From: Terriglobia bacterium
GTDB taxonomy: Bacteria; Acidobacteriota; Terriglobia; JAJPHL01
Assembly (NCBI GenBank): GCA_021325275.1
Contig: JAJPHL010000063.1
Span: 1 to 64,000 of the forward strand
Direction of reading: 5' to 3'
DNA length: 64,000 nucleotides
The position numbers were made by a program, and so were the translations under genes. A model generated the notes under the pieces. The model made no database searches, had not been told where the DNA came from, and saw only the letters and a list, made by a program, of their open reading frames with translations. Below, piece by piece: positions 15,766 through 22,875 of the stretch; within the stretch, counting starts at the first letter, position 1; each line of letters starts with the position of its first letter.

Positions 15766-16722
15766 CTACGCCAAGATCGGTTCTCGCGCGACCTCGCGTG
15801 CCGGGACGGGCGTCAGCCAGCCGAATTCGTCGGCGGCGCGTCCTTGGACGATCGGGAAGAAACGATCCTGTAGTTTTTTCGTGATCGCGCCGCGTTTGCC
15901 CGTGCCGATTTCGATGCGATCGACCGAGCGGATCGGGCTGATTTCCACCGCCGTTCCGCAGAAAAACAATTCGTCGGCCAGATACAGCCATTCGCGCGGA
16001 ATCGCGCGCTCATGCGCCACGATTCCCATGTCCCGCGCGATCCGCATCACCGAGTCGCGCGTGATGCCCGGCAAAATCGACGCGCTGAGCGGCGGCGTGT
16101 ACAACGCGCCGTCGCGCACCACGAAAATGTTCTCGCCGCTGCCTTCGCTGACCATTCCCGTGGAGTCGAGCGCGATGCCCTCGGCGTATCCGTTGGCCGT
16201 CGCTTCCATTTTGATGAGCTGCGAGTTCATGTAGTTCGCGCCGGCCTTGGCCGCGGCGGGCAGCGTGTTCTGCGCCATGCGATGCCACGACGAGACGCAA
16301 ACGTCCACGCCGTTTTCCAAAGCGTCGTGACCCAAATACTTGCCCCATTCCCACGTGGCAATGTACAACTCGATCGGCGCGTTCAGCGGACTCACGCCGA
16401 TTTCGCCGTAGCCGCGCACCGCGAGCGGCCGCAAGTAACCGGCCGGCAATCCATTCGCCGCCACCACGTCGCACGCCGCGCCGACCAGCTCGTCGAGCGA
16501 GAATCCCAAATCCATGCGATAGATTTTCGCGGAGTCGAGCATCCGGCGCATGTGATCCTTCAAGCGGAACACCGCGGGTCCTCCGGGAGTGCTGTAGTAA
16601 CGAATGCCTTCGAACACCGACGATCCGTAATTGGTCACGTGCGACATCACGTGAATCGTGGCGTGGCTCCAGGGAATCATCTTGCCGTTGTGCCAGATTT
16701 TCTCGGTCGGTTTGAGAGGCAT
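15766..16722 (-). CDS. ilvE: Branched-chain amino acid aminotransferase (class IV)
   Basis: PLP-dependent transaminase that makes valine, leucine and isoleucine from their 2-oxo acids. It has 318 residues, normal for IlvE. Landmarks: IWHNGKMIPWSHATIHVMSH and FEGIRYY at the N-terminus, RPLAVRGYGEIGV, the Schiff-base lysine in LPAAAKAGANYMNS, and GITRDSVMRIARDMG followed by the substrate-side CGTAVEISPI. AAGGAG is visible about ten bases before the ATG. The gene stands alone, divergent from the AAA ATPase gene, so both promoters must lie in the 197-base gap (16723-16919), where a TTGACG box is seen at 16764 on the plus strand but no convincing -10 box. Confidence 0.92.
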   Translation of the reverse strand: MPLKPTEKIWHNGKMIPWSHATIHVMSHVTNYGSSVFEGIRYYSTPGGPAVFRLKDHMRRMLDSAKIYRMDLGFSLDELVGAACDVVAANGLPAGYLRPLAVRGYGEIGVSPLNAPIELYIATWEWGKYLGHDALENGVDVCVSSWHRMAQNTLPAAAKAGANYMNSQLIKMEATANGYAEGIALDSTGMVSEGSGENIFVVRDGALYTPPLSASILPGITRDSVMRIARDMGIVAHERAIPREWLYLADELFFCGTAVEISPIRSVDRIEIGTGKRGAITKKLQDRFFPIVQGRAADEFGWLTPVPAREVAREPILA

Positions 16723-16919
16723 GTGAGGATGTGCTCCTTCGCTAAAATCTCGCGGCAGCCGTGTTGACGCGTTCTTTGTAAACGTCTGTTAACAGTGGTC
16801 AGTATAGCACGCTCGTTCGACCCCTTCTGTACGCGGGACTTCGGTTCTTGGTACCGAGGTACTGCAACAAAACGGGTGTCTCGTGCCGTCTAATGGAGTG
16901 AAGGTGAAAGGAGCACGAT

Positions 16920-18077
16920 ATGGCAACCGCGGCAATTGGCAAAGCATTGGACCCGCGCCAGAAGAGCTCCATGGCACAGGATTTTGAAAACGCACTGAGG
17001 AGCAAGATCGTCGGCCAGGAATCGGCGGTGGAGAAAGTTGCCGCGATGTATCAAGTATATCTGGCCGGCCTGAATCCTCCCAACCGTCCCATCGGCAACC
17101 TCCTGTTTCTGGGACCCACCGGCAGCGGCAAGACGCGAGTGGTGGAAGCGGTCGCCGAAACTCTCTATGGCGACGCGCGCGCGCTTGTAAAGATTGATTG
17201 CGCGGAATTCCAGCACAGTCACGAAATCGCCAAATTGATCGGCTCGCCTCCCGGATACTTGGGACATCGCGAAACGCACCCCATCTTGACGCAGGAAGCG
17301 CTGAATCAGTGGCACACCGATTCGTGCAAGATCTCGCTCGTGCTGCTCGACGAAATCGAGAAGGCCAGCGATGCGCTGTGGCAACTCTTGCTCGGCGTAC
17401 TCGACAAGGCCACGCTCACACTCGGCGACAATCGCCGCGTAGACATGAGCCAGTGCATGATTTTCATGACCTCCAACCTCGGCGCCGTGGAAATGGGCGG
17501 CTTGGTTGAGGGAGGCATCGGCTTCACGCCGCAAGCACTCGGGCGGGAGCTGGAAAATTTAGAGAAGCGTATGGAATCGACGGCGCTCGATGCCGCACGC
17601 CGGCGCTTCTCTCCCGAATTCCTGAACCGCATCGACCACACGGTGGTCTTCGAGCCGCTGGCCGAGCAGCAATTGCGCGCGATCCTCGACATGGAGTTGG
17701 ATCGCGTGCAGGAGCGCGTGCTGGCGGCGGGTCATGCGAGTTTCTTGTTCCACTTGTCCGAGCCGGCCAAGGATTTTCTGTTGCGCGAGGGCGTCGACCG
17801 CCGCTACGGCGCACGTCACTTGAAGCGCTCCGTGGAACGTCACTTGGTGCAGCCGTTAGCGAGTCTTGTAGCGAGCGGACAGGTGCATCAAGGCGACTCC
17901 ATCGCCGTGGATTTCGCGGCCAGCGCCGTGGGCGAAGAGTGCACGATGAGTTTTTCGCGCGACGAAACGGGCGCGGCCATTCCGGCGCCGCCGGAAGTGC
18001 GCGCCATGCCGGCCACCGCGGGAGTCACGATTGCGGCGTCGGCGCGGCCGTTGAAGCGCAAAGCGGAAAACAAATAG
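16920..18077 (+). CDS. Standalone ClpB/ClpA D2-type AAA+ ATPase
   Basis: A 385-residue AAA+ protein matching only the second ATPase module plus the C-terminal small domain of ClpA/ClpB-class unfoldases. Walker A GPTGSGKT (about 65-72), the pore loop in GSPPGYLGHRE, Walker B LVLLDEIEKA, MTSNLG and the arginine-finger/sensor region FSPEFLNRID are intact, as is YGARHLKRSVERHLVQPLA in the small domain. The N-domain, D1 ring and middle coiled coil of ClpB are missing, and there is no ClpX zinc finger. A tail of about 60 residues after that is unrecognised. A clear AAGGAG precedes the ATG. It probably forms a single-ring unfoldase; whether it docks with ClpP cannot be told. Confidence 0.85.
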   Translation: MATAAIGKALDPRQKSSMAQDFENALRSKIVGQESAVEKVAAMYQVYLAGLNPPNRPIGNLLFLGPTGSGKTRVVEAVAETLYGDARALVKIDCAEFQHSHEIAKLIGSPPGYLGHRETHPILTQEALNQWHTDSCKISLVLLDEIEKASDALWQLLLGVLDKATLTLGDNRRVDMSQCMIFMTSNLGAVEMGGLVEGGIGFTPQALGRELENLEKRMESTALDAARRRFSPEFLNRIDHTVVFEPLAEQQLRAILDMELDRVQERVLAAGHASFLFHLSEPAKDFLLREGVDRRYGARHLKRSVERHLVQPLASLVASGQVHQGDSIAVDFAASAVGEECTMSFSRDETGAAIPAPPEVRAMPATAGVTIAASARPLKRKAENK

Positions 18078-18079
18078 GA

Positions 18080-18171
18080 AAAAGCGACCGCCGATGACCG
18101 CCGATGACCGCCGATAGGACCTGATCCTAGCTCTTATCGGCGTTCATCTACGTTCATCGGCGGTTGCTTTT
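18080..18171. terminator. Hairpin repeat between convergent genes (ATCGGCGTTCATC type)
   Basis: Three tandem units of GACCGCCGAT(GA) on the left pair with TCATCTACGTTCATCGGCGGT on the right. The structure fills the gap between the convergent AAA ATPase and deaminase genes and would terminate both transcripts. A sister repeat with the same wording lies at 58061-58130. Confidence 0.6.
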
Positions 18172-18175
18172 GTCT

Positions 18176-18637
18176 TTAAGCCCCTCCATCCGACGCCGAC
18201 TTCTGTCGTACTCTCGAGATCAGCTTCTGACATTCCTCGCTGAGAATTCCACTGATCACTTTCACCGGATGGATCGATGACATCAGCTCGAACGTCGTCG
18301 GCGAGTTGGAAATCGCCGCACCGAACGCCGCATTGCGGGCGCCGATGTAGACCGTTTCGATGCGGGCCCACACAATCGCCGCGGCGCACATGCGGCACGG
18401 CTCGAAGACGGTGTAGAGATCGCAGCCCGACAGGTCGGGATTTCCCCAATTCCGGCAGGCGTCGCGGATCGCTTGCACTTCGGAATGCGCGGTGGGATCA
18501 TTCTCGATCTCCACGCAGTTGTGACCCTTACCGATCACCGATCCGTTCTGCACAATCACCACGCCATACGGAGGACAACCTTTGCGATAAGCCTCCTCGG
18601 CTTCCTGGATCGCTTGCCGCATCAAATCTTCGTGCAT
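18176..18637 (-). CDS. CDA-fold nucleoside/base deaminase
   Basis: Zinc-dependent deaminase of the cytidine deaminase fold, 153 residues. The start at 18637 is fixed by GGGAGGTG upstream; the frame continues upstream without support. The zinc and proton-shuttle motif is HSE (residues 51-53) and the second metal motif is PCRMC (80-84), with MCAAAIVWARIETVYIGARN downstream. The layout fits the guanine deaminase/TadA/dCMP deaminase group; the exact substrate is not clear, and guanine or a small nucleoside are the best guesses. It is divergent from the ceramidase-like gene and convergent with the AAA ATPase gene. Confidence 0.85.
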   Translation of the reverse strand: MHEDLMRQAIQEAEEAYRKGCPPYGVVIVQNGSVIGKGHNCVEIENDPTAHSEVQAIRDACRNWGNPDLSGCDLYTVFEPCRMCAAAIVWARIETVYIGARNAAFGAAISNSPTTFELMSSIHPVKVISGILSEECQKLISRVRQKSASDGGA

Positions 18638-18734
18638 TTCCACCTCCCGAGTTGAAGCTAGGTTCATTACTGCCATTTCGCGGATAGCAAAGTCAAGGTC
18701 CAAACCGGACAGTTGATTGTGGTTTAATGAAGGC

Positions 18735-20288
18735 GTGAAATCGCTTCGCATCCTCCCACTGCTCGCCGTTTTGTTGGTCATCGCTGCAATGCCTGTGGTG
18801 GCGCAGTTGCGCGCCGGCGTTGCCGCCGTTCCGCTCACGCCTTTCGGCGAGAATCCCGACTGGAAAGGTCCGGTCACCGAGTCCGGCCTCTGGGGCGACG
18901 CCGACCATCGGATTTGGATCGCCGGCTTCGGATCGAATCGCCCCGCGCTCGGCAAGCACGACGATATTTGGGCCCGCGCGCTGGTGTTACAAGTCGGCAA
19001 GACGAAAGTGGCGCTCGTGGCGCTGGATTTCATCGGTTACTACCAGAACGCCGGATATTACGGCGTCAATCAAGTGATGAAGCAACTCAAGCCGGGACTC
19101 GGCTTGACCGAAGTGATCGTCGCGAGCACGCACAATCATCAAGGTCCCGACACGATCGGCATGTGGGGAGCGGCGAACAAGGACGGCAAGTACGCCGACT
19201 ACCTGAAATTTGTCGACCGCGAGATCGCCAAGGCGATCAACACGGCGGCCGATCCCGCGAACATGAGCGAAGTGCGCGTGCGTTTCGGCGTCACAAATCC
19301 CCAGCGGTCGCCGAGTTTGCTGGGATTGCAGGTGCGCACGTCGCACCGGCCGCCCGATTTCTTCGACGAAGAATTGCGCGTCATGCAATTGATCAAGCCC
19401 GGCGGATTGTCGCTGGCCACGCTGATCAATTGGAATACGCATCCCGAGTCGCTCGAGAGCAAGAATCAGCAACTCACTTCGGATTTTCCTCACTTCGTGC
19501 GCGACGCCGTGGAATCGAAGTTCGGTGGAACCGCCGTGTATTTCAGCGGCGACTTGGGCGCCGTGGAAATTATCGGTGACACGTTCTCGACCACCGGCAA
19601 AGATTACGAGTCGATCGACGGGCGGCACTTTCCGTTAGACCTCAAGAGCAATCGGCCGGCGGCGTTAGGTTTCGAGCGCACCAAGGCGATCGGCGACGCG
19701 GTGGCGAAAGCGGTGTTTCAAGCGCTGGCCAACGTGAAGGAAGAAAAAATCGACACGCTCAACGTGAAGTCGCTGAAGATCACCGCTCCGCTGACGAATC
19801 CCGGTTTTCAAGCGATGGTCCACGCCAAGATGCTTTCCAATTACGGAGGCGACGACGAGCATCCGCGCGTCGATACAACGCTGTATCACTTGCAACTGGG
19901 TCCGGCGGACTTCATCACGCTGCCGGGTGAAGTTTTTCCTGAAGTGATTTGGGGCGTGGAAGCCCACAAGCGCACCGATTGTCCGGAGAACGCGAATGGT
20001 CGCCCGTACGAGCCGGCCGTGATGCCGCTGTTGAAGGGAAAATACCATTTCATTATTGGTCTCGCGCCCGATGAACTTGGATACGTCGTGCCGCAATACG
20101 ATTTCACGCCGTTTCCGCCGAAAGAAATGTCATTGCAAGGCCGCGCGCAGGACGCGTGTAAGTCGAAGGGTGTGCCGGACCACTATCACGAGACGAATTC
20201 CTCGACCTACAAGATGGCCCCGGTGATCGCCTGTGGACTGGTCCAATTGTTGGGCGGCGATCCAGGGAAGTATGAAGCTTGCAAGTGA
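18735..20288 (+). CDS. Neutral/alkaline ceramidase-like secreted hydrolase
   Basis: Secreted protein of about 517 residues resembling the N-terminal catalytic domain of neutral/alkaline non-lysosomal ceramidases, zinc amidases that split ceramide into sphingosine and fatty acid. GTG 18735 (MKSLRILPLLAVLLVIAAMPVVAQ) gives a good signal peptide; TTG 18717 is an alternative. Family-like blocks include LRAGVAAVPLTPFG, DDIWARALVLQVG, the zinc-site ASTHNHQGPD, NWNTHPES and YFSGDLGAVE. The C-terminal Ig-like domain of full ceramidases is absent or reduced. Many acidobacterial relatives have no tested substrate, so this could act on another amide. Confidence 0.75.
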   Translation: MKSLRILPLLAVLLVIAAMPVVAQLRAGVAAVPLTPFGENPDWKGPVTESGLWGDADHRIWIAGFGSNRPALGKHDDIWARALVLQVGKTKVALVALDFIGYYQNAGYYGVNQVMKQLKPGLGLTEVIVASTHNHQGPDTIGMWGAANKDGKYADYLKFVDREIAKAINTAADPANMSEVRVRFGVTNPQRSPSLLGLQVRTSHRPPDFFDEELRVMQLIKPGGLSLATLINWNTHPESLESKNQQLTSDFPHFVRDAVESKFGGTAVYFSGDLGAVEIIGDTFSTTGKDYESIDGRHFPLDLKSNRPAALGFERTKAIGDAVAKAVFQALANVKEEKIDTLNVKSLKITAPLTNPGFQAMVHAKMLSNYGGDDEHPRVDTTLYHLQLGPADFITLPGEVFPEVIWGVEAHKRTDCPENANGRPYEPAVMPLLKGKYHFIIGLAPDELGYVVPQYDFTPFPPKEMSLQGRAQDACKSKGVPDHYHETNSSTYKMAPVIACGLVQLLGGDPGKYEACK

Positions 20289-20508
20289 CCGCCGGGTAAG
20301 CTTTCTGTAGTTACTTTACAGTAACTGGCTATCCTTGGAAGCTATTCATGCGACAGCGGTTAACCCTTCCGTAGGTTCGTTTTGTAATTTTCGTTTTCAC
20401 GTCTCGGACGGCTTTCGAAAGCGATTGACAAACGACTCCTGCACACACAGGAGCCAGTGTAATATATTCGCATTATATTCGCTTGTCAAGTGTTTTCGGC
20501 GATGTCTT
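20289..20508. other. Gene-free stretch with small hairpins
   Basis: Together with the family B element this leaves about 570 bases without a gene between the ceramidase-like gene and the second HigBA-like module. Visible are a weak hairpin GTTAC-TTTACA-GTAAC soon after the stop, a perfect hairpin CTCCTG-CACACA-CAGGAG near 20434-20451 and a short tandem TATATTCGCAT/TATATTCGC near 20463-20482. No coding sequence is recognised. Confidence 0.5.
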
Positions 20509-20510
20509 AG

Positions 20511-20700
20511 TTTGAATTTCTGGCGGCTTCGCCGCTACTTTGTGCGGAAAGGCTGTGCCTTTCCGAAGGACTGGAGCCACCTTCCTGCGCGGCTATGTCT
20601 TGCTTGAGCAAGACATAGCCGCGCAATCCTAAAGAAGGTGCTTCGCGGAAGGGCCTAGCCCTTCCGCACAAAGCAGCGGCGGAGCCGCGAGAATTCAAAA
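20511..20700. repeat. Family B inverted-repeat element with perfect central hairpin
   Basis: The ends are inverted copies starting TTTGAATT(TC)TGGCGGCTTCGCCGC and continuing through CTTTGTGCGGAAAGGC to TTTCCG. In the middle is a perfect 18-2-18 hairpin at 20587-20624 (arm GCGCGGCTATGTCTTGCT). A second family member at 33384-33929 shares both ends but is split by a family A insertion. There is no coding capacity. This is likely a non-autonomous mobile repeat. Confidence 0.65.
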
Positions 20701-20808
20701 CGGAGACACCACCTGGTTTTCGCTCTGTTGCGCGGGACCGCCATAGCGAATGGTCTGGGACTCAGCGACTGCGGACGGATTCCGGCAGCAGAAACTCGGG
20801 CTACAAGG

Positions 20809-20852
20809 TTGCAATTCATAGTTCTTAAGCGTACTATCCCAGAAGTGGGATA
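20809..20852 (+). promoter_or_regulatory. Promoter with palindromic operator for the second HigBA-like module
   Basis: TTGCAA (20809-20814), a 17-base spacer and TACTAT (20832-20837) make a reasonable promoter. The inverted repeat TATCCCA-GAAG-TGGGATA (20835-20852) overlaps the -10 box and transcription start. Its total length (18) equals the operator of the related module at 1958-1975, but the sequence differs, suggesting that each antitoxin recognises its own site. Confidence 0.6.
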
Positions 20853-20858
20853 TTCGGG

Positions 20859-21242
20859 ATGTCGCGGCCTCTTGCGCTCGGCGAAAAACCGTTGTATTGG
20901 GTCGGGTCGTCGAAGCGCGATCTAATGGCGTTTCCAGAGGTTGTTCGAGACGACATTGGCGCCGCATTAGGTGTCGCGCAGTTTGGCGGCCGCCATCCTT
21001 CAGTGAAGCCACTGAAGGGCCTTGGCGCTGGAATCCTCGAAGTAGTAGGGGACGCCGCCGAAGGGACTTTTCGTGCGGTGTACACGGTGCGTTTTCCTCG
21101 AGCCATTTATGTGCTTCACGCGTTTCAGAAGAAGTCGACATCCGGCATCGCTACATCGAAGCGCGACATCGCGCTGACGGAGCGGCGACTTAAGGATGCA
21201 CAGGAGGACTATAAGGAACGGTATGGCGCAGCTACGCAGTAA
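20859..21242 (+). CDS. RelE/HigB-like toxin (Gp49-like), second module
   Basis: Paralogue of the toxin at 1985-2350, 127 residues, with the same family blocks: EKPLYWVGSSKRDLMAFPE, GTFRAVYTVRF, YVLHAFQKKS and a C-terminal helix with TERRLKDAQEDY. The ATG at 20859 lies 22 bases after the -10 box. The toxin gene comes first and overlaps the antitoxin gene by 20 bases, as in HigBA. Expected to be a ribosome-dependent endoribonuclease. It opens an island with three TA modules in 3.7 kb. Confidence 0.85.
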   Translation: MSRPLALGEKPLYWVGSSKRDLMAFPEVVRDDIGAALGVAQFGGRHPSVKPLKGLGAGILEVVGDAAEGTFRAVYTVRFPRAIYVLHAFQKKSTSGIATSKRDIALTERRLKDAQEDYKERYGAATQ

Positions 21243-21564
21243 CACGCTCAAGGTTCAGGCAAGCTCCGGTAATGTCTTCGCGGACCTCGGCTTCACCGAC
21301 GCCGAAGAGCGGCAGACCAAACTTCGCTTGGCGTATTCGATTAATCAGTCGCTTGACCGGCGCGGTTGGTCTCAAACAGAGGCAGCTCGGCGCCTGGGGC
21401 TGAATCAACCGAAGATCTCCGCGATGCGAAACTTCCGCTTGCAGGGTTTTTCCGTGGAACGCCTGATGCGGTTATTAACCTGCTTGAACAAAGATATTGA
21501 AATCGTAATCCGAGAGAAGCCACGCTCGCGCCGGCCGGGGCAAGTTGTGGTTAGGGCCGCATAG
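21223..21564 (+). CDS. XRE-family HigA-like antitoxin, second module
   Basis: 113-residue antitoxin. ATG 21223 has AAGGA upstream and lies inside the toxin 3' end. It shares GNVFADLGF, the helix-turn-helix WSQTEAARRLGLNQPKISAM and FSVERLMRLLTCLNKDIEIVIRE with the antitoxin at 2347-2682, but the overall similarity is modest, so the two modules are diverged homologues rather than a recent copy. Likely binds the palindrome at 20835-20852. Confidence 0.85.
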   Translation: MAQLRSNTLKVQASSGNVFADLGFTDAEERQTKLRLAYSINQSLDRRGWSQTEAARRLGLNQPKISAMRNFRLQGFSVERLMRLLTCLNKDIEIVIREKPRSRRPGQVVVRAA

Positions 21565-21572
21565 GTAGCGTC

Positions 21573-22336
21573 GTGGGGCGCGCTCACCTCATCGTCGTCG
21601 GGCTTTGCGTTAGTATCGCCGTGTGTATTCATGCCGCGCAAGGCCAGAGGACAGGCTCGAAACTCGTGACTGTACCTTTTGTCGGCTGCAAAGCGGATGG
21701 GCAGACGGGCCCGGTGAAAGCGCCGAAGGGAAGACCGAAGGCGGTCTTGACCGAGACCGCTCTTGCTGAGCGACTGGCATTTTATCAGTCGCCCTACGGA
21801 CCCGTGCCCTCGCGCCGCGCGGCTGGGATTGCTTTGGCCTGTATGGTTCAAATGGCGATCAGCTCATCGTAGCGCCGCACCCAATTCAGAGGAAAGACGT
21901 AGACATTGAAATTGGCGGTCCGGGCCTTGTGCTTTCTACTTCCTTTGGAGGAACCTCCGGACGGTTTGAAGTTGCCAGAGTGGCCGCTCGGATCTTTCCG
22001 TTTCTCAAGCCCTTTGTGTCGGGGGTCGTGCGAGAGAACCTTGAGTTGACGGATAAGGATTTGGTCTACGCGCCCTATCCGCATGACGAGCTAACGTACA
22101 AGAGTAAGAACGTTGTGGAATATAAGACGCCGGGTAACGCCGAAGGCTTGGGAACGCATTCGCGGCTCGGAATGAATCAGGACCCGATCAAGGGTGTCGC
22201 GGTCATTGTTGGCGACATTGAGGAGCCCGACCTGTGGAAGTTGTCCGCGCGGCTACCGAAAGAAATGCACGACCTAGCCGGCGTTATCGTAAGTCAGGTA
22301 GAACGGGACGCCGCTCAGGCCAGTCGCGATAGGTAG
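21573..22336 (+). pseudogene. Frameshifted secreted protein of unknown function
   Basis: Two frames together encode one protein. The first (GTG 21573) has a signal peptide (VVGLCVSIAVCIHAAQGQ) and reads VTVPFVGCKADGQTGPVKAP up to about residue 83 (SRRAAG). From about 21821 the sense continues in another frame: GWDCFGLYGSNGD, then SFGGTSGRFEVARVAARIFP, VVEYKTPGNAEGLG and the end IVSQVERDAAQASRDR. A single-base deletion (or two-base insertion) in the GC run CGCGCCGCGCGG would explain it. Relatives with the run VPFVGCKSDGQ...GW.CFGTYGS...VVEYKTP are familiar hypothetical proteins in Acidobacteriota. Either a genuine pseudogene or a sequencing error in a GC run. Confidence 0.7.
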
Positions 22337-22345
22337 AATAGAACC

Positions 22346-22396
22346 ATGGAACGCCGCCACTTCATTATCGGGGCAGTCGCCGACGGCGTCTCCGCG
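22346..22396 (+). pseudogene. Duplicated 5' fragment of the molybdoenzyme gene
   Basis: These bases repeat the start of the molybdoenzyme gene at 22876: the first 32 bases from ATG are identical and the next ten contain two changes. Reading it gives MERRHFIIGAVADGVSA and a stop. Together with the intact copy, it forms direct repeats 530 bases apart that bracket the HicBA module. Confidence 0.75.
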
Positions 22397-22456
22397 TAGT
22401 TTATCAACTGCGTCGGACGAAGGAATGGCCGCACTGTCTTGTGCTACCCTATCCTC

Positions 22457-22663
22457 ATGGATTTGGTAATCGAGCTTGGCCGGGAAACAGATGGTCGCTG
22501 GATCGCAGATGTGCCGAGTCTCAACGTTTTGTTGTACGGCGCGACGCAAGAGGAAGCGATTCAGAAGGCCGAAGACGCTGCCCGTTTGTTGATCGCGGAC
22601 AAGATCGCCCGCGGAGAGCTTCCGTCCGACGCCGCTAACCCGAAGTTCGCCGTTGCCGCGTGA
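22457..22663 (+). CDS. hicB: HicB-like antitoxin
   Basis: 68-residue HicB-type antitoxin with the partially degraded RNase H-like fold: MDLVIELGRETDGRWIADVPSL, the typical LLYGATQEEAIQKAEDAARLLIADKI helix and a short tail. No DNA-binding domain is fused, so regulation would need another factor or the complex itself. ATG 22457 is chosen; an earlier in-frame start at 22439 gives an unnatural extension. The stop TGA overlaps the GTG of hicA. Confidence 0.8.
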   Translation: MDLVIELGRETDGRWIADVPSLNVLLYGATQEEAIQKAEDAARLLIADKIARGELPSDAANPKFAVAA

Positions 22664-22872
22664 GCCGCTGGCCAAGCACACGCGCGCGGCGAGTGTTTGC
22701 GGCGTTGCTGCGTATCGGATGGCGGCACGACCGCACCGTTGGCTCCCACAAGATTCTCAAGAGGGATGGCTGGGCGGAGTATCCATTTTCATTCCATGAT
22801 TCGGAAGAAATCGGTTCAGCCATGCTTGCTAAGCTGAGCAAAAAAACCGGTCTGCGACATGAGGATATTTAG
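22660..22872 (+). CDS. hicA: HicA-like mRNA interferase toxin
   Basis: 70-residue HicA toxin with a dsRBD-like fold. The catalytic histidine should be that of VGSHKILKRDG, and AMLAKLSKKTGLRHEDI matches the C-terminal helix of the family. It begins at GTG 22660, overlapping the antitoxin stop. HicA toxins cleave mRNA independently of the ribosome. The order here is hicB then hicA, the reverse of the most common arrangement. The molybdoenzyme start follows three bases after the hicA stop. Confidence 0.8.
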   Translation: MSRWPSTRARRVFAALLRIGWRHDRTVGSHKILKRDGWAEYPFSFHDSEEIGSAMLAKLSKKTGLRHEDI

Positions 22873-22875
22873 GCT

